Notes: generated by a model not told the origin, from the letters alone. Positions 54,062 through 63,031 are shown, counted from the stretch's first letter. The stretch is DNA of 64,000 nt from Bulleidia extructa W1219 (GCF_000177375.1 NZ_ADFR01000002.1:124001-188000); one strand, 5' to 3'. Made by a program: numbers and translations.

Positions 54062-56881
54062 TTAATCTTTTCTCTTTAACAGAACAACTAAAACGCCTAT
54101 CCCTGCTAAAGTAGCCACCAGTAATCCAACATACATCCAAAGATTAATCGAATCACCAGTCCTTGGATTTGTACCAGGTCTAATTGGCTTCTTAGGATTT
54201 TTCGGAGTAGAAGATTCTGAAGTATATTTCAAAGTAAGTGAAATTTCCTTACTTGTTGGAGCTATAAAATCAGCTCCTTCTGGAATTTGTTCTCCAAACC
54301 ACTTCAAATCAAAATGAAGCACATTATTAGTAGCTGTATTCGTCGCTTTTGCTTTAAAGTGTCCAAAGACAGTTCCCCTAATGGTGTAATTTGTATTAGG
54401 TTTAGCATTTTCATTAAACACCACACCCTTCACATTCACCTTTAAGTGATCATCAACTGCTTCAACAGCTTCTTTAATTTGTTGGAATGTTTGAATATTA
54501 CCAACCACTTTCATAGTGACTGTAATCTTCTTCCCATTGACTGTTACCTTTGTGATTTCAAACTTCCCACGAGAACCCATCAATTCAACTCGATAATCAT
54601 GAGCAAAACTAAGTTCATTAGGCAGGGTCATTGTTGCAGTAAAACTTGTTTCCAAATCAGAAATTTGAATATGGGTAGGCATACTTCCGGATCCATATTG
54701 TGCCTCAAGTTCTCTCATTCTCTTTTTAATAGAAGATACATCTAAAAGCCCTGTCATCGTCATCTTGTCCGATTTCTTAGCAACATAAACACGATCATGC
54801 TGGGTATTTCCATTCACTAATAAGTCGCCCGGCAATTTATCGGTAGCACTAATATTTCCAACATTGGAAGAATTGTGTTTCACGGTTGCTGTGATTTCCT
54901 TCGTCATAGGATTTGTGAAATCTTCACCACCAACTAACTGTTCACCTAACCACTTGTAGTTAAAATGAATGATATTGTTCGTTAATTTGTTCGTTGCTTT
55001 TGCACTAAACAAACCGGAAACTTGTCCTTTGATGGTATAATTCTTTCCTTTTTCAGCATTAGCTTCAAAAGTCACTCCATCCACATGAACCTTAAGCTGA
55101 TCAGCCACACCATCCACAGCTTTCTTAATATCTTGAAAGTTATTGACTGAGTTAGCTAAAACCATCTTAACCGTTAATTTTTTACCATTTACTGTTACTT
55201 CAGAAATCTTAAACTTAGTATTAGCACCCTCTAAAGTTACTTTATCTTTAATATTGCCAACAAATTTAAGACCATCAGGAAGCTCCATTGAAGCTGTAAA
55301 TTCATGCTTCATATTCGTTACGGAAATATTAGTTGGATTTGTTGGATATTGAGCCTCAAGTTGATGCATCGTGTTCTTGATTGGAGAAACATCCAAAAGA
55401 CCTGTCACTTTAAAGACATCATTCTTTTTAAATTCCATCACCTTTGTATGTTGTGTATCCCCATTCACTAACAAATCACCCGGTAATTTATCTGTTTTAG
55501 AAATCGTTTGTTCTGATGATGATTGATACTTAACAGAAAGAGCGATCTCATTCGGATTAGAAGCACTCTTGCCGGCCTCTGTTTGTTTACCATTCCAAGA
55601 TAAATTGAAGTTCACGACCTTACCTGAAATTGTATTCGTAGCCTTAGCTTTTAAACTACCTGTAATAGAACCTGTCACTTCATAATCTGTACCAGAGCGA
55701 GCCTGTTCATTAAATTTAACCGTCTTAAAAGTCACCTTTAATTCATCCGCTACTTTATGGATGGCATCTCTCAATTGAGTATATGAAGTCATGTTCTCTG
55801 CGTTCACCAACTTGAATTTAACGACAGCTGTTTTATGACCATTTTCAAGAGTAGTACTTTCAATAACAAAAGAACCATTTGCCCCACTTAACTCTGGATT
55901 CGTCGAAACAAAACTTAGTCCATCCGGCAAATTCAACTTTGCTGTAAATGAAGTGGTTAAGTTACTCAACTTAATTTTTTGAATGTCAGTACTATATTGT
56001 TGTTCAATCTTCTTCATTTGGTCTTTGATGGTTTTCGCATCAATCACACCTTCAAAATCCAAGTTATCATTCTTTCCCTTGGTAATCACTTGGTGACCTG
56101 TATTACCATCCAATTTCAAATCAGCCGGTAAATCTACTGTTTGTGAAACTGTATTTTCTTGTGCTTTAAAAACATTCGAATTCGCAAAACCCTTGGTTAA
56201 AGGTTTTGTTGAAGTATCCGAGTTAAAACTTTGTAGACCGATACCAACCTTTCCTAAATTACTACTAGGATAAAATGAAAAATTACCCTTTGCCGTAATA
56301 TTCTTATGATCAAAACTTTCCGCTTGACTTTTACTACTTGCTTTTACCGTATAAGGAATTTCAATATCCACGGTTCTATTAGCAGTTCCAGCCGCTTTAT
56401 CATTCCGATAAGCCTGTAAAATTCCACTCCAGTTTACCTCTTTTAATTTAAGTTTAAACTTAACGGTTTTACCTGAAATTTCCTTTGTGATTGTTGATTT
56501 AGGAATAATCTCCGATGTGCTGTTCGTTACCGGAGTTCCAATTTCAGCTCCATCCGGGAAAGAAACATGGTAGTCAATTGAAGCACTTGTACTAACCGTC
56601 TCCTTATCCCAAGGAAAATACCCTTTATTCGCAAATTCCGTCATGTTAGATTCAAAAGCAGACATCACATCCGCCATCGGAACCTTCGCCTTCCATACAC
56701 CTGCGTATGTCCCCTTATTGGAACCGGCAGCACCGCTAACCGTTCCACTTACGCTTGTGTATTTCGCAATCTCCAAGTCTTTAGCTGCATGTACAACATT
56801 TGTAGCGGGAATGATTGTTCCTAACGCCAAGACAAGTGCTGTAAATACTGAAGCAATTTTATGAGTTAATTTAGTTTTCAT
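54062..56881 (-). CDS. Cell-wall-anchored repeat surface protein with NPRTG-type sorting signal
   Basis: 939 residues. A signal peptide (MKTKLTHKIASVFTALVLAL, cleavage near HA/A32) leads to a unique region to about 245. Three repeats of about 216 residues follow (about 246-460, 461-677, 678-890), marked by LP(A/G)DL at 251, 466 and 683, by LEAQY/IEQQY, and by KATN at 413, 628 and 846. Pro/Lys linker, then NPRTGD (905-910), a membrane helix (912-935) and KRKD: a sortase signal with Asn-Pro in place of Leu-Pro. The repeats have no recognised family; adhesin or stalk role is inferred. A promoter-proximal palindrome lies upstream. Confidence 0.82.
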   Translation of the reverse strand: MKTKLTHKIASVFTALVLALGTIIPATNVVHAAKDLEIAKYTSVSGTVSGAAGSNKGTYAGVWKAKVPMADVMSAFESNMTEFANKGYFPWDKETVSTSASIDYHVSFPDGAEIGTPVTNSTSEIIPKSTITKEISGKTVKFKLKLKEVNWSGILQAYRNDKAAGTANRTVDIEIPYTVKASSKSQAESFDHKNITAKGNFSFYPSSNLGKVGIGLQSFNSDTSTKPLTKGFANSNVFKAQENTVSQTVDLPADLKLDGNTGHQVITKGKNDNLDFEGVIDAKTIKDQMKKIEQQYSTDIQKIKLSNLTTSFTAKLNLPDGLSFVSTNPELSGANGSFVIESTTLENGHKTAVVKFKLVNAENMTSYTQLRDAIHKVADELKVTFKTVKFNEQARSGTDYEVTGSITGSLKAKATNTISGKVVNFNLSWNGKQTEAGKSASNPNEIALSVKYQSSSEQTISKTDKLPGDLLVNGDTQHTKVMEFKKNDVFKVTGLLDVSPIKNTMHQLEAQYPTNPTNISVTNMKHEFTASMELPDGLKFVGNIKDKVTLEGANTKFKISEVTVNGKKLTVKMVLANSVNNFQDIKKAVDGVADQLKVHVDGVTFEANAEKGKNYTIKGQVSGLFSAKATNKLTNNIIHFNYKWLGEQLVGGEDFTNPMTKEITATVKHNSSNVGNISATDKLPGDLLVNGNTQHDRVYVAKKSDKMTMTGLLDVSSIKKRMRELEAQYGSGSMPTHIQISDLETSFTATMTLPNELSFAHDYRVELMGSRGKFEITKVTVNGKKITVTMKVVGNIQTFQQIKEAVEAVDDHLKVNVKGVVFNENAKPNTNYTIRGTVFGHFKAKATNTATNNVLHFDLKWFGEQIPEGADFIAPTSKEISLTLKYTSESSTPKNPKKPIRPGTNPRTGDSINLWMYVGLLVATLAGIGVLVVLLKRKD

Positions 56882-56931
56882 AAATTTCTTCTTTGCCCCT
56901 CCTTTTCGTGTATATATGATATCAAAAAAGT

Positions 56932-56943
56932 TTGATTAATCAA
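56932..56943. promoter_or_regulatory. 12-bp palindrome upstream of the surface-protein gene
   Basis: A perfect palindrome TTGATTAATCAA 51 bases before the start codon. Its TTGATT half can act as a -35, with -10-like TATCAT or ATATAC further down. It could be an operator. Only its position and symmetry support this. Confidence 0.4.
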
Positions 56944-57032
56944 CACATATGTTTTAAATATAATTTCTATTTAAATACTACCTTTTTTGAAAGAAGATAC
57001 TGATTAATCCACCATTTGGTATCCTCAAATAT

Positions 57033-57060
57033 AAAAAAGCCTGAGAATAAATCCCAGACT
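57033..57060 (-). terminator. Terminator after rpsI
   Basis: Minus strand stem GTCTGGGA/TCTCAGGC (57052-57059 with 57039-57046; two wobble pairs), 5-base loop, then TTTTTT. It follows the rpsI stop by 22 bases. Confidence 0.8.
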
Positions 57061-57081
57061 TTCTAGTCATAAGACGTATGA

Positions 57082-57489
57082 TTAACGCTTACTAAATTGA
57101 GGAGCACGACGAGCACCCTTTAAGCCATACTTCTTACGTTCTTTACCACGAGAATCACGAGTTAGGAAACCTGCCTTCTTAAGAGCTGGGCGATAATCCT
57201 CACTTGCTTCAAGCAAAGCACGAGCAATGCCATGACGCATTGCACCAGCTTGACCGGTATATCCACCACCATAAACATTGATCTTAATATCAAATTGTTC
57301 CTTTGTTTCCGTTAAAACTAATGGTGAATTAACAACCATTCTTAACGTAGCTAATGGAAGATATTCTTCTAGTCCTTTTCCATTAACGGTCATTACACCA
57401 GTACCAGGAGTCATAAAGACACGAGCTACGGATGTTTTACGACGACCTGTACCAACATAGGTAACACCTGTTTTCTTCTTAGTTGCCAT
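57082..57489 (-). CDS. rpsI: 30S ribosomal protein S9
   Basis: 135 residues. [20 protein letters not shown] at the start, [20 protein letters not shown] and the C-terminal [14 protein letters not shown], whose final Arg reaches the P-site tRNA anticodon loop. It follows rplM after 14 bases, the universal pair. Confidence 0.98.
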   Translation of the reverse strand: MATKKKTGVTYVGTGRRKTSVARVFMTPGTGVMTVNGKGLEEYLPLATLRMVVNSPLVLTETKEQFDIKINVYGGGYTGQAGAMRHGIARALLEASEDYRPALKKAGFLTRDSRGKERKKYGLKGARRAPQFSKR

Positions 57490-57503
57490 CTGTCTTTTCC
57501 TCC

Positions 57504-57938
57504 TTATTTAACTTCTAACACGACTGGTTTTTGAGCAGCGTGTGGATGTTTATTTCCAACATAAACAAACAAATGAGTACGCATAACATCACCAAGTTTT
57601 GTATGAGGCAACATACCCTTAATGGCTTTTTCAACCCATTCAACAGTATAGTTTTCACGCATTTCCCTAGTGCTTCTTGTACGTAAACCACCTGGGTATT
57701 GAGAATGACTGTAATAGAACTTTTTAAAGTCTTGATCGCCTGTGATTTGAATCTTGTCAGCATTCACAACGATAACATAGTCTCCACAATCCACATTAGG
57801 TGTGTAAGCAGGTTTGTTCTTACCTCTTAAAATAGTTGCAACCTGAGTTGCTAAACGTCCTAAAGTTTTGCCTTCACCATCGACGACATACCAAGTACGC
57901 TTAACCTCTGCCGGTTTTAACATAGTTGTTTGACGCAT
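57504..57938 (-). CDS. rplM: 50S ribosomal protein L13
   Basis: 144 residues from the ATG at 57938 ([20 protein letters not shown]), set by AAAGGAG; 18 more codons upstream belong to the leader. [37 protein letters not shown] and [20 protein letters not shown] are conserved. The 53-base leader holds GC-rich hairpin-forming sequence and could be an L13-type autoregulatory leader, which is inference. Confidence 0.97.
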   Translation of the reverse strand: MRQTTMLKPAEVKRTWYVVDGEGKTLGRLATQVATILRGKNKPAYTPNVDCGDYVIVVNADKIQITGDQDFKKFYYSHSQYPGGLRTRSTREMRENYTVEWVEKAIKGMLPHTKLGDVMRTHLFVYVGNKHPHAAQKPVVLEVK

Positions 57939-57997
57939 AATAATTTCTCCTTTTTTGACTGAGTTTCCGGGGCTCACGCCATAAAGTGTCATACAAG

Positions 57998-58026
57998 ATG
58001 ATACTTCAAAATATCCCCTAAGTCAA
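57998..58026 (-). promoter_or_regulatory. Promoter of rplM-rpsI
   Basis: Minus strand -35 TTGACT (58021-58026), 17-base spacer, -10 TATCAT (57998-58003). Transcription would start about 57991. Confidence 0.8.
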
Positions 58027-58107
58027 TTTAATTTTACTTACTTTTATCCTAAAAATTTTTTCAAACGCCTTCAATTATTTCATACTTCCTCTAGTACAAT
58101 CATGACG

Positions 58108-58132
58108 AAAAAAGATTAGATTCTTTCTAATC
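58108..58132 (-). terminator. Terminator after truA
   Basis: Minus strand stem GATTAGA/TCTAATC (58126-58132 with 58114-58120), 5-base loop, then TTTTTT. It overlaps the truA stop codon and separates the ECF-truA unit from rplM. Confidence 0.75.
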
Positions 58133-59089
58133 CTTTTCTTTGATCCACAATCCTCTTTTCCTAGCTTTTTCTACAATTTCCAAAAAACTAGGATTCGTCG
58201 GAATCGATCCCTTCAACAAAAAACCCGAAGCATCCAAGTGATATTGATCACCATTTTCTTTTCTTTCGATCAAGATATACGAAACATTCTCATCCAATTG
58301 ATCATACCGACTAACGTCTCGCAATAGATAGTCTTCGTTATAGGCCAAAGCACGATAATATGAAACTTCTTTTAAACATAAACCCTGAGCAGGAGCTTTT
58401 TTTGTCGCATAGTGTCTGGAAGGATCATTCAACATTCTCTGAACTTCTTCTATGGTAAGTTTTCCTCTTCCCACTTCCAAGCAAGTTCCAACTAAGATAC
58501 GAACCATATGTCTTAAATAACCATTGCCACTAATTTCCAATTCTAAGTGATCCGATATCTTTCGTAATTCAGTTCGAAAAATAGTTCTCACTTGATTAGG
58601 GTATTCCGACAAAGAAGAAGTATTGAAAGACAAAAAAGAATGTGTTCCCTCAAATAATTTCCAACATTTTCTCATCTCTTTAAGATTCAAGTCTTCCCTT
58701 AGTTGAAAAGAATCATCTTTTTGAAAAACATCGTAATCCCCTAAATGAATCCGATATAAATAGGTTTTTTGTTCCACTAAAAAACGAGCATGAAATGTTT
58801 CATCCACTTCTTCCACTTGCTTAACATAAATATCTTTTGGTAAAAAAGAATGAAAAATACCTAACCACCGATAACTATCAATGTTCTTTTCACTTTGAAA
58901 TTGAAAACACTGGCCTAAGGCATTTACCTTGGCATCTGTTCTGCCCGAAGCAATAACAGTCGTTTTTTCTTGATTAATTTGGCTTAAAACGGCCTCAATC
59001 TTTTCTTGAATGGAGTTTCCTTTTTTTTGTGATTGCCAACCACAATAATTCGCCCCCACGTAAGCTACAATGGCTTTAAAATACCTCAT
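58127..59089 (-). CDS. truA: tRNA pseudouridine38-40 synthase TruA with extra C-terminal domain
   Basis: 320 residues; usual TruA has about 245-260. It modifies positions 38-40 of tRNA anticodon arms. The catalytic Asp52 lies in GRTDAKVNALGQ, where the common GRTDAGVHALGQ has Gly and His replaced by Lys and Asn. FHARF and GNGYLRHMVRILVGTCLEVG are normal. The usual end is at about APAQGLCLKEVSY (244); the last 75 residues are an added tail (YILIERKENGDQYHLDASGF and on), with a start like a cyclase-like strand-helix. The ATG overlaps the ecfT stop in an ATGA arrangement. Confidence 0.9.
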   Translation of the reverse strand: MRYFKAIVAYVGANYCGWQSQKKGNSIQEKIEAVLSQINQEKTTVIASGRTDAKVNALGQCFQFQSEKNIDSYRWLGIFHSFLPKDIYVKQVEEVDETFHARFLVEQKTYLYRIHLGDYDVFQKDDSFQLREDLNLKEMRKCWKLFEGTHSFLSFNTSSLSEYPNQVRTIFRTELRKISDHLELEISGNGYLRHMVRILVGTCLEVGRGKLTIEEVQRMLNDPSRHYATKKAPAQGLCLKEVSYYRALAYNEDYLLRDVSRYDQLDENVSYILIERKENGDQYHLDASGFLLKGSIPTNPSFLEIVEKARKRGLWIKEKD

Positions 59090-59886
59090 AAATAAATCGC
59101 CATTCCAATCAAAATCACTAGAAGAACATGGACAAAAATCAAAACCACGTAATCCACTTGGGTAAAATGAAGTTGCTTATATCTTGTTCGCATACGACCA
59201 GGCACAAATCCTCTAGCTTCCATGGCTTCTGCCAAATCCTCCGCCCTTTGAAACGCCGACACAAATAAAGGAACAATTAGCGCTAAAATAGCCATCATTT
59301 TTTCTTTCAGTTTTCCTTCTTTCAAATCTACTCCACGTGATTCCTGCGCTTTCATAATCCGTTGCGTTTCTTCGATTAAATCAGGAATAAAACGCAAGGC
59401 AATGGATATCAACATGGCAATCATATGGCTCGGCACATGAACCTTTTCAAATGGCTTTAATAAATCTTCAATACCAAGTGTCATGTCCAAAGGCTTAGTC
59501 GTCGCTGTCAAACAAGTGGTAATCATAATCATCAATAATAGCCGAACTGCAATATATAAAGTTTGAAAAACAGCCTGTGAGTGAATTTCCAAAGAGCCGA
59601 CCTTCAACCAAATATCCCCCGAATGAATCGAAAAAACATTGATAACGAATAAGAATACCAACATAAATAACATCGGTTTCATACTCTTCCAAATAAATTT
59701 AAACGATAACTTAGCTACCAAAATGGCTGAGCAGGTCACCATAAACATGACACCATATCCACGCCAACCTGCCGGAATGAAAATACACACCAGCAAAACC
59801 AACATAGCCATGATCTTAGCCCTTGGATCCATACGATGAATCGCTGAGTCTATTGGAATATAACGCCCTAATGTAAAACTAGACAT
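59086..59886 (-). CDS. ecfT: ECF transporter transmembrane protein EcfT
   Basis: 266 residues with about five to six membrane helices. The coupling motifs (PSHMIAMLISIALRFIPDLI then ESRGVDLKEGK, and AMEARGF) hold the two Ala-Arg-Gly boxes that contact the ATPases (ARG-type in AQESRG and EARG). It forms the shared energising module of group II ECF vitamin transporters; no S-component is in the window. Its start overlaps the ecfA2 stop and it ends in an ATGA with truA. Confidence 0.95.
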   Translation of the reverse strand: MSSFTLGRYIPIDSAIHRMDPRAKIMAMLVLLVCIFIPAGWRGYGVMFMVTCSAILVAKLSFKFIWKSMKPMLFMLVFLFVINVFSIHSGDIWLKVGSLEIHSQAVFQTLYIAVRLLLMIMITTCLTATTKPLDMTLGIEDLLKPFEKVHVPSHMIAMLISIALRFIPDLIEETQRIMKAQESRGVDLKEGKLKEKMMAILALIVPLFVSAFQRAEDLAEAMEARGFVPGRMRTRYKQLHFTQVDYVVLIFVHVLLVILIGMAIYL

Positions 59887-60736
59887 GATTCACCTGGCTT
59901 TCTATCCATGCAAACAGCTCTTCTTTTGTACGAAATAAATCCGGTAAAGGAAAACCTTTTTGTTTCATTGCCTGTTGAAAACGGATAAAAGAAGGAGCTA
60001 AAACATGTAGCTGTTTTAATAACTCAGGTTCATGAAAAAAATCCCAAGCTTTTCCCTGAAAAGCCAATTTACCTTCTTGCATAACAATAACGTTTTCACA
60101 ATATTTCAACACTTGATCCATATCGTGAGAAACCAAAATAACCGTTAAATCACGCTCTTTTTGAAGGCTTGAAAATAAAGTCATCATTTGTCTGGCTCCT
60201 TGTGGATCCAAACCGGCTGTCGGTTCATCCAACACTAGAATTTTTGGCTCCATAGCTAAAATACCGGCAATCGCCACTCTTCTTTTTTGTCCTCCCGAAA
60301 GTTCTAAAGGACTTCGTTCATATAATTCTTCCGGAATGCCCACCACCTTTAAAGCCATCTTTGCTTTTTCAACAGCCTCTTCTATTGAAACTCCAAAATT
60401 CTTTGGTCCAAAGGAGACATCCTTTAAAACAGTTTCTTCAAATAATTGATATTCCGGAAACTGAAAAACCAATCCCACTTCTTTTCGTAAAGATTTCAAA
60501 CCCTTATTCTTATCTTTTGCTACAATGGTACGATTCGCAATTTGAATTTGTCCCTCATCTGGCAATAATAAGGCATTTAAATGCTGTACCAACGTACTTT
60601 TTCCCGATCCGGTATGACCGATAATAGCGGTCATTTTATGTTCTGCAATACTTAAACTAATTTTCTTTAATGCCTCTGTTTCAAATTTAGAACCTTTGGA
60701 ATAAAAGTGACTCACTTCTTGGAATTGAATTGCCAT
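59879..60736 (-). CDS. ecfA2: ECF transporter ATPase EcfA2
   Basis: 285 residues. Walker A GHTGSGKSTLVQ, Q-loop GLVFQFPEYQLFEETV (the ECF-typical FPEYQLF), signature LSGGQKRRVAI, Walker B ILVLDEPTAGLD and switch SHDMDQV. Together with EcfA1 and EcfT it powers uptake of vitamins or metals through several S-components. Overlaps ecfA1 by 25 bases and ecfT by 8. Confidence 0.96.
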   Translation of the reverse strand: MAIQFQEVSHFYSKGSKFETEALKKISLSIAEHKMTAIIGHTGSGKSTLVQHLNALLLPDEGQIQIANRTIVAKDKNKGLKSLRKEVGLVFQFPEYQLFEETVLKDVSFGPKNFGVSIEEAVEKAKMALKVVGIPEELYERSPLELSGGQKRRVAIAGILAMEPKILVLDEPTAGLDPQGARQMMTLFSSLQKERDLTVILVSHDMDQVLKYCENVIVMQEGKLAFQGKAWDFFHEPELLKQLHVLAPSFIRFQQAMKQKGFPLPDLFRTKEELFAWIESQVNHV

Positions 60737-61542
60737 AACTCATCCACCATCCCTTCTATTCCTTTCGTTGGGTCCAATTGGATTCCTTTTTTCTTTAGTT
60801 CCTCTTCCACTTCAATCACAAAAGGAGCTTCCACTTGAAGTTGTTTTAACAAATCAGGTTGATGAAATAATCGAAGCGGATCGCCTGTATAAATCGGTTT
60901 GCCATCTACTAAAGCAATGACATTCGTACTCTGAAGCACTTCTTCCATATCATGGGTAATAGAAAGAATCGTCAACCCTTCCTTTTGATACAACTGCTTG
61001 ATCAATTGATTGATGCTATATTTCCCCATCGGATCCAACATAGATGTGGCTTCATCTAAAATCAACACCTCCGGAGACATAGCTAAAACTCCTGCAATAG
61101 CCACTCTTTGTTTCTGACCACCGGAAAGATGCATCGGTTCTTGATCTAAAAACGCAGACATCCCCACTCTTTGAGCATTGTCTTTAATGATAGCCTCCAT
61201 TTTCATCGGTTCCACTTGGTGATTTTCTAACCCAAATGCAATATCATCGCGTACCGTAGAACCAATGAATTGATTATCAGGATTTTGAAATACAATACCA
61301 ATTTGAGAACGAATTTCATCTAATCTTTCTTCGCTCATTTCTTTTCCTTGAATCCGAATAGATCCGGACTCTTTATCAAGCAAGCCGGCCAACAACTTAG
61401 CTAATGTACTTTTTCCACTACCATTATGACCAATAATAGTAGTATAAGAACCGGCTGAAATAGAAAAAGAGGCTCCTTGAATGACCGAGTGCCCTGGTTC
61501 ATATGAAAAATATAAATCTTTTACTTCGATTGTATTTGCCAT
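60712..61542 (-). CDS. ecfA1: ECF transporter ATPase EcfA1
   Basis: 276 residues. Walker A GHNGSGKSTLAK, Q-loop GIVFQNPDNQFIGSTV (ECF-typical FQNPDNQF), signature LSGGQKQRVAI, Walker B VLILDEATSMLD and switch THDMEEV. It begins the A1-A2-T module, and its start overlaps the 3' end of the HAD-like gene by 22 bases. In Firmicutes this module commonly follows rplQ; here it does not. Confidence 0.96.
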   Translation of the reverse strand: MANTIEVKDLYFSYEPGHSVIQGASFSISAGSYTTIIGHNGSGKSTLAKLLAGLLDKESGSIRIQGKEMSEERLDEIRSQIGIVFQNPDNQFIGSTVRDDIAFGLENHQVEPMKMEAIIKDNAQRVGMSAFLDQEPMHLSGGQKQRVAIAGVLAMSPEVLILDEATSMLDPMGKYSINQLIKQLYQKEGLTILSITHDMEEVLQSTNVIALVDGKPIYTGDPLRLFHQPDLLKQLQVEAPFVIEVEEELKKKGIQLDPTKGIEGMVDELWQFNSKK

Positions 61543-62210
61543 TCATTATCCCCTAATTCTTTAAAAATTTGTGGCAACGTTTCTACAAGAGATCTAGTTC
61601 GCTTATACTTGGTTTCATAATACTTTCGATTTCGATCTAAAAGAATAGAATTCAGTCCCACTTCGTTTTTGGCTACTTCTAATTCCCCTAAAATAGAACT
61701 AATATTCAATACTTCCTCTTTTTTAATACAAGCCACTTCTAAGGCCTTTTCAAACGTTTCTTGATACATCAAAGTCTTTCCCACAAAATCAGCACTAATC
61801 ACCTCTGCCACATGCAAATTATTCCTCTTCAAATTCACCCGCACATAATCAGCCGATTCATTACAAACAATATACACAGGTACGGGACATAATCGTAGAA
61901 ATTCCTTGAAATCATCACTTATTGGAGCATACATCCAAAAAGATTGATAAGCACGCACTACTTTTTGAGCATTTCCTTTAAATTTTATATCATCGGATTT
62001 ATATTTCAGAATATTTAAAACGACATTTTCCAATTTAGTATAAGGCTGATTGTGAAAATAACCCTCTATATTTTTTAAAAGCCAATCCCGAACCTCTTCA
62101 TGGGAATTTAATTTACTATGACAAACTATCTCATCGCTTGCAACTTGAAGATCCTCCCCTTTTGGTAAAATAACGGATAGAACATAGTTTATAAATACAG
62201 CTTTTATCAT
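61521..62210 (-). CDS. HAD-like protein lacking the catalytic residues
   Basis: 229 residues from the ATG at 62210, preceded by AGGAGG. The layout is a HAD hydrolase of the haloacid-dehalogenase type: a helical cap after residue 30, a motif-II-like strand (PVYIVCNESADYVRVNLKRN), and a later ISSILGELEVAKNEVGLNSI LLDR segment. Motif I should be FDxxGT but reads FINYVLS, so the nucleophile Asp is missing, and the GDS-xx-D motif is not seen (ISSILGELEVAKN instead). It is probably a pseudoenzyme. Its 3' end overlaps ecfA1, so it is co-transcribed with the ECF transporter. Function unknown. Confidence 0.65.
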   Translation of the reverse strand: MIKAVFINYVLSVILPKGEDLQVASDEIVCHSKLNSHEEVRDWLLKNIEGYFHNQPYTKLENVVLNILKYKSDDIKFKGNAQKVVRAYQSFWMYAPISDDFKEFLRLCPVPVYIVCNESADYVRVNLKRNNLHVAEVISADFVGKTLMYQETFEKALEVACIKKEEVLNISSILGELEVAKNEVGLNSILLDRNRKYYETKYKRTRSLVETLPQIFKELGDNEWQIQSK

Positions 62211-62242
62211 TTCCAATCCTCCTATGTATGACAAATGGGGCG

Positions 62243-62268
62243 ATAAAAAAGTTGGTACATACCAACTT
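62243..62268 (-). terminator. Terminator after the small anchored protein gene
   Basis: Stem AAGTTGGT/ACCAACTT (62249-62256 and 62261-62268), 4-base loop, then TTTT on the minus strand, 18 bases after the stop at 62287. Confidence 0.85.
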
Positions 62269-62286
62269 CCTTATCAGTATGAATCA

Positions 62287-62766
62287 TTAGGCTTTTTCAA
62301 CAAAAGTCTCGTGATAATTGCCACCCAAAGCAATCACTTGGTTCGCGACATTGAAGATATCACTGGCAATCGCTCCTTCTTCATACACGAACTTACGTTC
62401 CACACGATACGCTAAAGTTTCTTCCTCGGAAACAGTATAACCGGAACTCGCTAAAATATCCTTGAAGTCCTCTGCACTTTCTTGTGAATCATAGGCCACC
62501 TGATGTACAATTCGTACCTCTTCACCAGACATAAATCTTTCCGCATAGCTATTTTCATTAGCTAATGTTTCTTCCAAAAAGTTAGCCGGTAAGAATGGAT
62601 ACACTGTCTTTAATTCCAAAACCTCATCGCTTTCTTGCGGATTACCAACTTCAATTAGTTCTACTTCTTCCTCTTCCGCTTCACTCTTTTTGTCTAAAAC
62701 CTTTTTAGCCACTACCACAGCACCAACTGCTGCCGCTGCCACAATTCCCCAAAGTTTAATACTCAT
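62287..62766 (-). CDS. Small membrane-anchored protein of unknown function
   Basis: 159 residues. The N-terminal helix IKLWGIVAAAAVGAVVVAKK is followed by an acidic stretch (KKSEAEEEEVELIEVG) and a folded C-terminal domain ending with DIFNVANQVIALGGNYHETF. A site AGAGGG precedes the ATG, and an extended -10-like TGCTAAAAT lies near it. No family recognised. A single gene unit between gpmA and the ECF operon. Confidence 0.6.
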   Translation of the reverse strand: MSIKLWGIVAAAAVGAVVVAKKVLDKKSEAEEEEVELIEVGNPQESDEVLELKTVYPFLPANFLEETLANENSYAERFMSGEEVRIVHQVAYDSQESAEDFKDILASSGYTVSEEETLAYRVERKFVYEEGAIASDIFNVANQVIALGGNYHETFVEKA

Positions 62767-63002
62767 AATTTTGCCCTCTTTTTATTTATTTTAGCATATT
62801 ATTTATTTTTTACACCTGTGAGCCTTTTTTCTAACTTCTATATCTAATCATCATCCTATCTATCTATACAAAAAATGATAACACATCGACCGACAAGCCC
62901 TTTCCAAACAAATCAGCCTTATCTTAGTTGACTATAAATAAGAAGATCTTTTTTCATTCCAAACAATATCATTTTCTAACTAAAAAACATTTAGCCTTCT
63001 AT

Positions 63003-63026
63003 GAAAAAGCTTCCCCTTGGGAAGCC
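63003..63026 (-). terminator. Terminator after gpmA
   Basis: Minus strand stem GCTTCCC/GGGAAGC (63019-63025 with 63009-63015), 3-base loop, then TTTTT, 6 bases from the gpmA stop at 63032. The gap from here to the small protein (62767-63002) is AT-rich with no gene. Confidence 0.8.
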
Positions 63027-63031
63027 TTGAT

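Noticed and set aside
54062-56881. Repeats in the surface protein as an assembly artefact
   Set aside because: The three repeats differ clearly in sequence (about half of residues), so they are old duplications rather than collapsed identical copies.
62224-62415. Plus-strand open frame opposite the terminator and the small anchored gene
   Set aside because: It is antisense to the 62287 gene, starts inside a terminator region and shows no protein features.
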